Source of the DNA: Clostridium sp.
GTDB lineage: Bacteria; Bacillota; Clostridia; Clostridiales; Clostridiaceae
NCBI RefSeq assembly: GCF_021443865.1
Contig: NZ_JABUTB010000002.1
Span: 67,685-121,848, forward strand
DNA: 54,164 bases
Direction: 5' to 3'
A model generated the notes under the pieces. The model searched no databases. It was not told the origin of the DNA and saw nothing but the letters and a program-made list of their open reading frames with translations. Position 1 is the first letter of the stretch. Each line of letters opens with the position of its first letter. Positions 8,397-15,724 of this stretch are shown here, in pieces. The position numbers were made by a program, and so were the translations under genes.

Positions 8397-9335
8397 ATGT
8401 ATCCAATTAAATTCGAAAATTTATATTACGATAAAATTTGGGGCGGAAGAGATTTTGAAAACTTTAGAGATAATCTTCCAGAAGGTGAAATAGGAGAAAG
8501 TTGGGATATAGCTTGTCATCCAAATGGAACTGGAACAGTTGAAAATGGTGAATTTAAAGGAATTAAATTTGATGAGTTAATAAATAGATTTGGACATGCT
8601 TTAGTTGGTAATAAAATAACATTAGAAAAATTTCCTTTACTTATTAAATTAATAAATTCAAAAGAAAAATTATCAGTACAAGTTCATCCAGGTGATGAAT
8701 ATGCAGCAAAATATGAAGGTGATTATGGTAAAACTGAGGCTTGGTATGTTATGGATGCAAAACCAGGTGCATCTTTAATAGTAGGAACAAAAAATTGCAC
8801 TAAGGAAGAATTTGAAGCAGCAATAAAGAATAATAAAGTTGAAGAATATTTAAATAAAATTGAAGTTAAAAAAGGAGATTGCTTCTTAATTAATAGTGGT
8901 TTAGTACATGCTATTTGCGAAGGGGTTATTATAGCAGAAATCCAACAAAATAGTGATGTAACTTATAGAGTTTATGATTATGGAAGACCAAGAGAAATTC
9001 ATGTTGATAAAGCTCTTGATGTTATTAATTTTGATCTTCAATGTGAAAATTTAAGTGAGAATGAAGAAGTTAAGAATGAAGGATATTCACAAAGTATTCT
9101 TTGTAAAAATCAATATTTTGGAATAGAAAAAATATCAATAGATAGTGAATACCTTGATAAAAGTAATGAAGATAACTTTGATATGTATACTTGTGTTGAA
9201 GGTGAAGGAACAATTGAAGGTAAAGGCTTCTTAGAAAATATAAAGATGGGTGATAGCTTCTTAATTCCAGCAACCTTAGGAGATTATAAAATCAAAGGAA
9301 ATATTAAAGTATTAAAGAGTTATCCAGTAGTTTAA
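8397..9335 (+). CDS. manA: Mannose-6-phosphate isomerase, class I
   Basis: A 312-residue type I phosphomannose isomerase of the short Firmicute form. It interconverts mannose 6-phosphate and fructose 6-phosphate in the cytoplasm, feeding mannose into glycolysis. The zinc site is visible in LSVQVHPGDEYA (Gln and His), in Glu of GKTEAWYV, and in the His of NSGLVHAI; the cupin fold continues to the C-terminus. The start FENLYYDKIWGG is typical. An AAAAGGAGGAG ribosome site precedes ATG 8397, and a GAAA-loop terminator follows. It stands just upstream of the mannoside-related glycan locus, which would release mannose, so metabolic linkage is plausible. Confidence 0.93.
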   Translation: MYPIKFENLYYDKIWGGRDFENFRDNLPEGEIGESWDIACHPNGTGTVENGEFKGIKFDELINRFGHALVGNKITLEKFPLLIKLINSKEKLSVQVHPGDEYAAKYEGDYGKTEAWYVMDAKPGASLIVGTKNCTKEEFEAAIKNNKVEEYLNKIEVKKGDCFLINSGLVHAICEGVIIAEIQQNSDVTYRVYDYGRPREIHVDKALDVINFDLQCENLSENEEVKNEGYSQSILCKNQYFGIEKISIDSEYLDKSNEDNFDMYTCVEGEGTIEGKGFLENIKMGDSFLIPATLGDYKIKGNIKVLKSYPVV

Positions 9336-9368
9336 TATTAAAAACTTACAAAGTTAAATTGAAAAATT

Positions 9369-9390
9369 AAAACTCCGAAAGGAGTTTTTT
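9369..9390 (+). terminator. Intrinsic terminator after manA
   Basis: Stem AAAACTCC/GGAGTTTT with a GAAA tetraloop, followed by TTTTTTC. A near-identical copy follows the MATE gene at 30.2 kb. Confidence 0.92.
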
Positions 9391-9489
9391 CTTTGATTTT
9401 ACACTCTTTAAAGTTATAGCTTTTTCGTTGTAGATATATAATTTGTAATATATAATATATTTAATTAATGAAAGATAAGGGGATTTTAA

Positions 9490-10200
9490 ATGACTAAATA
9501 TGAGGAAATAGCTGCTTCCATAAAAAACAAAATAGCAAGCGGGGAATATAAAGCTAATGATCAATTGCCTTTTGAAAAGAATATGTGTGAAAAATTTAAT
9601 GCTAGTAAGATGACTGTAAAAAAAGCATTAGATTTATTAGTTACTGAAGGATTAATAGTAAAAAGAAGAGGATCAGGTACCTTCGTAAAGGATATATCAC
9701 AGAATGAAATAGATAATTTGTCCATTAAAAATCAATTTGCAGGATTCACAGCCACTATGGTTGGACATAATGTAGAAACTAAAATATTAGATTTTAAAAT
9801 TATAAATGCAGAGGATAAGGTTGCAGAGAATCTAAAGATTGAAAAGGATGATTTTGTTTGTTTAATACACAGAGTTAGATATGTAGATGGGAAAGCAATT
9901 GTTATAGAAAAAACATATATGCCATTATATCTTTTCCCTTCAATAAAGAGAGTAGATGTTGAAGGCTCAATTTATAGTTATATAGAAGATAAATTAAAGT
10001 ATAAGATACAAAGCTGTCATTCCACAGTTAGAGCACAAAAATCAGAGGATCTAGATAAGGAATATTTGAAATTGCAAAGTGATGAACCTGTGCTTGAAAT
10101 AGAAAGAATTGGGTATTTAGATAATGGAAAAGTATTTGAATATTCATTTTCAAGACATAGATATGATACATATGAATTTAAAGCTATAATTATTAAATAA
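9490..10200 (+). CDS. GntR-family (HutC/UTRA) transcriptional regulator
   Basis: A 236-residue repressor-type regulator. The N-terminal winged helix (about 1-70) has the conserved pattern IASGEYKANDQLPFEKNMCE, SKMTVKKALDLLV and RRGSGTFV. The C-terminal UTRA ligand-binding domain (about 85-235) includes DFVCLIHRVRYVDGKAIVIEKTY and ends VFEYSFSRHRYDTYEF. UTRA regulators usually sense a phosphorylated sugar or amino sugar. It lies directly before the GH1 and ROK genes and is the obvious candidate to control them. The string TAGATATA occurs in its own upstream region and twice before GH1. A GATAAGGGGA ribosome site precedes the start. Confidence 0.92.
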   Translation: MTKYEEIAASIKNKIASGEYKANDQLPFEKNMCEKFNASKMTVKKALDLLVTEGLIVKRRGSGTFVKDISQNEIDNLSIKNQFAGFTATMVGHNVETKILDFKIINAEDKVAENLKIEKDDFVCLIHRVRYVDGKAIVIEKTYMPLYLFPSIKRVDVEGSIYSYIEDKLKYKIQSCHSTVRAQKSEDLDKEYLKLQSDEPVLEIERIGYLDNGKVFEYSFSRHRYDTYEFKAIIIK

Positions 10201-10214
10201 TTATAGCTTTTTTT
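10180..10214 (+). terminator. Terminator overlapping the end of the GntR gene
   Basis: AAAGCTATAATTA pairs with TAATTATAGCTTT and is followed by TTTT. The left arm is inside the last codons of the regulator gene. Confidence 0.8.
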
Positions 10215-10255
10215 AAAATAAATCTGAATTTAAATATATATATTAATATAAAAAG

Positions 10256-10284
10256 TATAGATATATTCTCAATATATAGATATA
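10256..10284 (+). promoter_or_regulatory. Direct repeat TATAGATATA, candidate operator of the GH1-ROK unit
   Basis: TATAGATATA occurs twice, 19 bp apart start to start, just upstream of a likely -10 (TATAAT near 10293). TAGATATA also occurs at 9431-9438 before the GntR gene. The region is AT-rich, so chance occurrence is a real alternative. Confidence 0.35.
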
Positions 10285-10318
10285 ATTTACTTATAATATT
10301 TTGAGGAGGAGAAGTAAT

Positions 10319-11719
10319 ATGGCAAATAAATATGTTTTTCCTGAAGGCTTCTGGTGGGGATCAGCAACTTCAGGACCACAAAGTGAAGGTAATTTTAATA
10401 AGATAAATAAAAATCTTTTCGACTATTGGTATGAAATAGAACCAGAGGCTTTCTTTGATAGGGTAGGACCAGATGTTGCCTCCAATTTTTATAACTCCTA
10501 TAAAGAAGATATAGCTATGATTAAGGAAATTGGCTTAAATAGCTTAAGAACTTCTATTCAATGGACTCGTCTTATTAAAAATTTTGAGACTGGAGAAGTT
10601 CATGAGGATGGAGTAAAGTTTTATAATAATGTTATTGATGAAATTATAAAAAATGGAATGATTCCTGTAATGAATTTACACCATTTTGATTTACCAATAG
10701 AATTATATGAAAAATATGGTGGATGGGAATCAAAATATGTTGTTGACTTATTTGTAAAATTTGCAAAGGTAGCCTTTGAGTTATTTGCAGATAGGGTTAA
10801 ACATTGGACAACCTTTAATGAACCAATTGTAGTAGTTGAAGGAGAATATCTATATAGATTCCATTATCCTAAAATAGTAAATGGTAAAAAGGCAATGCAA
10901 GTTTTATATAACTTAAATTTAGCTTCTGCTAAGGTAATTAAGGAATATAAAGATGGCGGATATGGAAAAGATAATGGACAAATTGGTATAGTATTAAATT
11001 TAACTCCTGCATATCCAAGAGATGCTAAAAATGAAAAGGATTTAGAAGCTTCTAAAATAGCTGATAACTTCTTTAACAATTCATTTTTAGATCCAGCTGT
11101 AAAAGGAGAGTTTCCAGAGAAGATTGTAAAGCTTTTAAAATCTGAAAATGTGCTTTGGGAATGCACAAATGAAGAATTAGATATTATAAGAAACTATACT
11201 GTAGACTTTTTAGGTGTAAATTATTATCAACCAAGAAGAGTAAAGGCAAAGGAAACAGAATTCAATAATTCTAATGGATGGATGCCAGATAAATACTTTG
11301 ATAATTATGAAATGCCAGGAAGAAGAATGAATATTTATAGGGGATGGGAGATATATCCTGAAGCTATTTATGATATTGGAATTAATATAAGAGACAATTA
11401 TAACAACATACCATGGTATATTTCTGAAAATGGTATGGGAGTAGAAGGAGAAGAGAGATTTATAAATTCTGAAGGATATATTGAAGATGATTATAGAATA
11501 GACTTTTTAAAAGAACATTTAAGTTATCTTCATAAAGCTATTGAAGAAGGTTCTAATTGCTTCGGATATCATTCATGGACTCCTATAGATTGTTGGTCTT
11601 GGACTAATGCTTATAAAAATAGGTATGGATATATTGCTGTAGATTTAAATACCCAAAAGAAAACTATAAAAAAATCAGGGAAATGGATAAAAGAAGTGTC
11701 TAAAAATAATGGATTTTAA
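10319..11719 (+). CDS. Glycoside hydrolase family 1 (beta-glycosidase or 6-phospho-beta-glycosidase)
   Basis: A 466-residue GH1 enzyme. The acid/base is Glu168 in TFNEP and the nucleophile Glu370 in ISENG; the N-terminal FPEGFWWGSATS is classic. The ORF-track start (TTG 10301) lies before the ribosome site GAGGAGGAG, so ATG 10319 is chosen. The C-terminal sugar-pocket motif SWTNAYKNRYGY resembles the phosphate-binding Ser-Lys-Tyr region of 6-phospho-beta-galactosidases, with the Lys shifted by one position. Specificity for phosphorylated or plain substrates is therefore unclear. It has no signal peptide. Together with the ROK kinase downstream it could hydrolyse a beta-linked disaccharide such as cellobiose or Man-beta-GlcNAc; that is inference. 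Confidence 0.9.
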   Translation: MANKYVFPEGFWWGSATSGPQSEGNFNKINKNLFDYWYEIEPEAFFDRVGPDVASNFYNSYKEDIAMIKEIGLNSLRTSIQWTRLIKNFETGEVHEDGVKFYNNVIDEIIKNGMIPVMNLHHFDLPIELYEKYGGWESKYVVDLFVKFAKVAFELFADRVKHWTTFNEPIVVVEGEYLYRFHYPKIVNGKKAMQVLYNLNLASAKVIKEYKDGGYGKDNGQIGIVLNLTPAYPRDAKNEKDLEASKIADNFFNNSFLDPAVKGEFPEKIVKLLKSENVLWECTNEELDIIRNYTVDFLGVNYYQPRRVKAKETEFNNSNGWMPDKYFDNYEMPGRRMNIYRGWEIYPEAIYDIGINIRDNYNNIPWYISENGMGVEGEERFINSEGYIEDDYRIDFLKEHLSYLHKAIEEGSNCFGYHSWTPIDCWSWTNAYKNRYGYIAVDLNTQKKTIKKSGKWIKEVSKNNGF

Positions 11720-11761
11720 ATAGACTGTATTAAGTCTAAATATTTTATATAAGGGAGATAA

Positions 11762-12676
11762 ATGATGAAGAGCTATATTGTATTTGATATTGGTGGAAGC
11801 AGTGTAAAATATGCTATTATGACAGAAGAAGGAGAATTTATAAAAAAGGGAAGCTATAAATCAATAAGAAAGGATTTTGATGGTTTTAAGTCTTCTATGA
11901 TTTCAGAAATAGAAAAGGCTAAGGAAGAGTATAATATAGCAGGAGTAGCTATTAGTGCTCCAGGAGGAGTAGATAGCGATACTGGATTAATAGGTGGAGC
12001 AAGTGCTTTACCTTGTATTCATGGACCAAACTTTAAGAAGTTATTTGGAGCAGATTTAGGACTAACTTTAGAAATAGAAAATGATGCAAACTGTGCAGCT
12101 TTAGGTGAAGTCTGGAGAGGTAGTGCAAAGGATAATAATGATGTACTTTTTGTAGTTTGTGGAACTGGAATAGGTGGAGCTGTAATTAAAGATAAGAAAA
12201 TTCATAAAGGAAACAATCTTCATGGTGGAGAGTTTGGATATTTCATTTTAGAAGCTGATAAAAATGGGGAAGATTCAAACTTTAAAACATGGAGTCAAGT
12301 AGGTGCAACTGGAGCATTAGCGAGAAATGTTGCTAACCTAAAGGGGATTTCAGAGGATGAGATAGATGGAAGAAAGATATTTGAATTAGCTGAATCAGGA
12401 GATGCAGATTGTATTAAGGCTATTGATGATTTCTATTTCAATAATGCAATGGGAATATTTAATTTACAATACACTTATGATCCAGAAAAAATAGTAATTG
12501 GTGGAGCAATTAGTAGTAGAGAAGATTTTATAGATAGAATAAATGAAAAGCTAGATATTATAATGAATAAAATTAGCGATGCTAAGATAAGACCAGTAAT
12601 AGAAAAATGTAAATTTGAAAATGATGCAAATCTTATGGGTGCATTATTCCATTACTTACAAAGAAACAGTATATAG
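11762..12676 (+). CDS. ROK-family sugar kinase, beta-glucoside-kinase-like
   Basis: A 304-residue ROK kinase. The ATP phosphate loop is FDIGGSSVK, the catalytic Asp is in IENDANCAALGE, and CGTGIGG and VIGGAISSRED form the rest of the ATP site. The zinc motif of ROK glucokinases (CxCGxxGCxE) is absent; the protein has GEFGYF where they have GExGH. This, and the blocks SAPGGVD, TGLIGGAS and YDPEKIVIGGAISSR, resemble BglK beta-glucoside kinase from Klebsiella as I recall it. It may thus phosphorylate a disaccharide or a hexosamine or mannose released in the cell. It follows GH1 by 42 bp, with AAGGGAGATAA before its ATG, and probably shares its transcript. Confidence 0.85.
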   Translation: MMKSYIVFDIGGSSVKYAIMTEEGEFIKKGSYKSIRKDFDGFKSSMISEIEKAKEEYNIAGVAISAPGGVDSDTGLIGGASALPCIHGPNFKKLFGADLGLTLEIENDANCAALGEVWRGSAKDNNDVLFVVCGTGIGGAVIKDKKIHKGNNLHGGEFGYFILEADKNGEDSNFKTWSQVGATGALARNVANLKGISEDEIDGRKIFELAESGDADCIKAIDDFYFNNAMGIFNLQYTYDPEKIVIGGAISSREDFIDRINEKLDIIMNKISDAKIRPVIEKCKFENDANLMGALFHYLQRNSI

Positions 12677-12694
12677 AAATTCATAATTAATGTA

Positions 12695-12724
12695 AAAAGG
12701 GGCTGTTGCGACAGCTCCTTTTGT
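12695..12724 (+). terminator. Terminator after the ROK kinase
   Basis: AAAAGGGGCTGT pairs with ACAGCTCCTTTT around a TGCG tetraloop, followed by TTTTGTTTATTTT. It belongs to the same recurring family as the terminator at 5887. Confidence 0.9.
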
Positions 12725-12845
12725 TTATTTTATATAATTTACCTAGATTTAGTTAATGAAATATGAAATAAGTACACTATAAAAGGATATTTATACATAT
12801 TATAATAATTTTAGTAAAAGCTATAAAATAAGGAGGAAGGCAGAA

Positions 12846-14297
12846 ATGAGAAAAATAAAAAAGATGGTTGCCCTTGCAACATTCGGAGTGATGGCAATTT
12901 CAACTATACTAACAGGATGCGGTGATTCCGCAAAAGCTTCTGGCTCAAATGATGGCAGTCCAACTACTTTAACTTGGTATACCATTGGAGAAGAACCAAA
13001 GGATTTAGACAAGGTATTAGCTGAAACAAATAAATATTTAGAAGAAAAAATAAATGCTAATATAAACATGAAGTTTATAGGCTTTGGTGATTATAATCAA
13101 AAAATATCTGTAGTAATTAATTCAGGTGAAGATTATGATTTAGCCTTTACATCATCATGGGGTGGAGATTATTTAGGAAATTCAAGAAAGGGAGCTTTCT
13201 TAGAATTAGATGAATATTTAAATTCTGATTCGGGAAAGGAATTAAAAGATGCTATTGACCCAAGATTTTGGGAAGGAGCAACTATAGATGGTAAAATTTA
13301 TGGCGCACCAAATCAAAAAGAGTTAGGAACAGCGCCTATGTGGGTATTCACTAAAGAATATGTTGATAAATATAATATACCATATGAAGATATACATAGT
13401 TTAGAAGATTTAGAACCATGGTTAAAGGTTATTAAGGAAAATGAACCTGATGTAGTTCCTTTATATATTACAAAAGGTTTCTCTTATGCAGTATTCTTTG
13501 ATTTAATAGTAGATCCAGTTGGTATAGAATCAGATGATACATCTTTAACTATAAAGAATATGTATGAAACACAAGAAATGAAAGATAGATTAAAAACTTT
13601 AAGAAAGTATTATGAGGCTGGATACATAAATGCAGATTCTGCAACTGCTCAAGATGATACAGCAGTTAAAAGATTTGTAACAAAAGCAGATGGACAACCA
13701 TATGCTGATAAGATTTGGTCAAAATCATTAAATTATCCTGTTGTATCAAGTCCTATAGTACAAACATTAATTACAAATGCATCTACAACAGGATCCTTAG
13801 TTGCAATATCAAGTAATTCAAAAAATAAAGATAAGGCTTTTGAATTCTTATCATTATTGAATACAGATGAAACTTTAAGAAACATGATAAACTATGGTGT
13901 AGAAGGCCTTCATTATGAAAAGGTTGGAGAAGATCATATAAAGCTTATTAATCCAGAGCAAAAGAACTATGATGTACCATATTTTTCATTAGGAAATTTA
14001 TTTATAACTTATAAATTAGAAGGTGAGCCAGATACTAAATGGGATGAATTTAAAGAATTCAACGATAATTCAATAATGTCACCAGCACTAGGATTTAAAT
14101 TTGATTCTTCAAGTGTTACTAATGAAATTGCTGCAATAAATAATGTTATGGAAGAATTTAAATCAGCTATTTACAGTGGATCAGTTGATGTAGATGAATA
14201 CTTAGGAAAGCTAAATGCTAAGTTAAAAGAACAAGGAATTGATAGAGTTATAGAGGAAATGCAGAAACAAATAGATGAATGGAAAGAAACTAAGTAA
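12846..14297 (+). CDS. LplA-type carbohydrate ABC transporter substrate-binding lipoprotein
   Basis: A 483-residue extracellular solute-binding protein. It has a lipoprotein signal peptide with lipobox ILTGC (Cys about residue 25), so the mature protein is anchored to the outer face of the membrane. The family-1 binding fold follows (LTWYTIGEEPKDLDKV, INSGEDYDLAFTSS). The C-terminus (GKLNAKLKEQGIDRVIEEMQ) matches the DUF3502 end of LplA/YtcQ proteins, which serve complex oligosaccharides. Its permeases are very probably the LplB/LplC pair at 19.1-21.1 kb. No ATPase is present, as usual for systems sharing an MsmX-type ATPase. An AAGGAGGAAGG ribosome site precedes the start. Confidence 0.92.
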   Translation: MRKIKKMVALATFGVMAISTILTGCGDSAKASGSNDGSPTTLTWYTIGEEPKDLDKVLAETNKYLEEKINANINMKFIGFGDYNQKISVVINSGEDYDLAFTSSWGGDYLGNSRKGAFLELDEYLNSDSGKELKDAIDPRFWEGATIDGKIYGAPNQKELGTAPMWVFTKEYVDKYNIPYEDIHSLEDLEPWLKVIKENEPDVVPLYITKGFSYAVFFDLIVDPVGIESDDTSLTIKNMYETQEMKDRLKTLRKYYEAGYINADSATAQDDTAVKRFVTKADGQPYADKIWSKSLNYPVVSSPIVQTLITNASTTGSLVAISSNSKNKDKAFEFLSLLNTDETLRNMINYGVEGLHYEKVGEDHIKLINPEQKNYDVPYFSLGNLFITYKLEGEPDTKWDEFKEFNDNSIMSPALGFKFDSSSVTNEIAAINNVMEEFKSAIYSGSVDVDEYLGKLNAKLKEQGIDRVIEEMQKQIDEWKETK

Positions 14298-14320
14298 TTT
14301 AAACAATTTAAGTAATTGAA

Positions 14321-14364
14321 AAAATAAATGGAGCTATCATATAAAAGAAGCTCCATTTATTTTT
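14321..14364. terminator. Bidirectional terminator between LplA and the GH125 relic
   Basis: AAAATAAATGGAGCT pairs with AGCTCCATTTATTTT across a short loop, with T-runs on both strands, separating two convergent units. Confidence 0.9.
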
Positions 14365-14367
14365 AAG

Positions 14368-14823
14368 TTATTCTATTATTTTTTTATAGATAAAATATGC
14401 AAATAATGAATTAGACCAAGCAAACCAATCCCTTGTATATTCATTAGGATTATTGCAGTTAAAACCTTCATGCATATAATATTTATCTCCATGAACATTA
14501 ATTAAAGTTTTAATTAAGTTATATATTTCTAACATGTTATTAGAGGTTAACCCTTGAATTGAAAGAGCTATATGCCATATATATTCTTCAGGAGTATGGG
14601 GACTACCTATTCCAGAGGCATAAGTACCTTCATAATAATAAGGATTATTTTTACTTAAAATAAATTTACGAGTATTTTGATAAATCTCATCATCTATTGA
14701 CCTATATCCTATATAGGGTATTGATAAAAGACTAGGAACATTAGCATCATCCATTAAATTATAGTTACCTAACCCATCAGTTTCATAAGCATAAATTTTA
14801 CCGAAATCCTTATGGTAAATATA
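14368..14823 (-). pseudogene. C-terminal remnant of a GH125 exo-alpha-1,6-mannosidase
   Basis: The minus-strand frame encodes only the last about 150 residues of a roughly 430-residue GH125 enzyme. Family blocks are clear: GKIYAYETDGLGNYNLMDDA, SLLSIPYIGY, GIGSPHTPEEYIWHIAL, MHEGFNCNNPNEYTRDWFAW. The frame continues upstream of the ORF-track start (ATG 14754 is internal) to a TAA at 14824-14826. It has no ribosome site, and all N-terminal catalytic-domain sequence is missing. Immediately upstream is the stop of a DUF624 gene on the same strand, so a deletion probably removed the start of GH125. GH125 enzymes remove alpha-1,6-mannose from N-glycans, consistent with the GH38 gene nearby. Confidence 0.85.
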
Positions 14824-14840
14824 TTATGTACTTATTAATC

Positions 14841-15527
14841 CTAAATGTTTTGTTCCTTTGATATACTATCTAGTTCTAGTAATAATGACTTATTTACAAA
14901 TAGTAACAAAAAAGATAGTAGGCTAGAGATAAATAGTATTACTGTACCTGGAGCTACTTCAAATATAATAAGAGTAAAAATAAATAATAATAAATTAGTT
15001 ATAGTTAATATTGGTCTGGTAAAGCTTAAAATAAATGCTGTTCTTAAAGTATCAATTGTTTTCATTTTAAATCTACTAATGAGTATAGAGATATAAGGTG
15101 TAACAATAGCTAAAACAATAAGAATAGTAGAAAATAAGCAAGTTAATATTATATTATGTTTAATTAAAGTGAAAAATCGTATATTAATATAAAGTATATT
15201 TATTAGTGAAAGTTCAATGAACCAAATTAGAAATGACTGTTTAAAATTAAGTTTAATTCCCTTTATAAAATCTTTAATAATTTCTAAATCTTTATTTGTA
15301 ATTATTTTATTCATACAATAAAGCAATGCAGTAAATGTTGGCATGGTGGGAAGTAAACATATTAAGAATAAAGGGAAATATTCAAAGATATTACTTATGC
15401 CTACAAATGTAAAGAAGAGTATCAAAGGAATGTTAAAGGCCATAAAAAATAAATTTAATAAGAAAAACCAGAATACATAATTAAATGCCTCAAAAATTTT
15501 TTCGAAATTAAATAAATTATTGAACAT
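14841..15527 (-). CDS. DUF624 (YesL-like) membrane protein
   Basis: A 228-residue protein with five or six hydrophobic segments. The start MFNNLFNFEKIFEAFNYVFWFFLLNLFF and the LPTMPTFTALLYCMNKII block fit the YesL/DUF624 family, proteins of unknown mechanism that regularly accompany YesM/YesN and LplABC systems. The ribosome site is TAAGGAGGGATTT. It is transcribed divergently from the YesM gene. The GH125 relic follows directly on the same strand and was probably once part of the same operon. Confidence 0.8.
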   Translation of the reverse strand: MFNNLFNFEKIFEAFNYVFWFFLLNLFFMAFNIPLILFFTFVGISNIFEYFPLFLICLLPTMPTFTALLYCMNKIITNKDLEIIKDFIKGIKLNFKQSFLIWFIELSLINILYINIRFFTLIKHNIILTCLFSTILIVLAIVTPYISILISRFKMKTIDTLRTAFILSFTRPILTITNLLLFIFTLIIFEVAPGTVILFISSLLSFLLLFVNKSLLLELDSISKEQNI

Positions 15528-15644
15528 AAAAATCCCTCCTTAAATTTTTACTTGTAATAAGTAGTATAATTTAAGGTGTATATAAATTCAATTTTTAGGG
15601 CGAAATTAGCAGTTTTAACTAGAAAAAATACAATAAAAATAGAA

Positions 15645-15664
15645 TTTAGCAACTTTTAGCAACT
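15645..15664 (+). promoter_or_regulatory. Perfect tandem 10-mer TTTAGCAACT x2 upstream of YesM
   Basis: Two adjacent copies of TTTAGCAACT lie in the divergent region between DUF624 and yesM. AraC-type activators such as YesN bind direct repeats, so this is a candidate autoregulatory site. No second copy was noticed before the LplB gene. Confidence 0.4.
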
Positions 15665-15724
15665 TTAAATAAAAAATTTAATATGATTAAATATATATAT
15701 AAGATATACTGAAAGGGTAGAAAT

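Noticed and set aside
10301-10318. TTG start giving MRRRSN at the head of GH1
   Set aside because: This stretch is the Shine-Dalgarno sequence itself; ATG 10319 begins the normal GH1 N-terminus.
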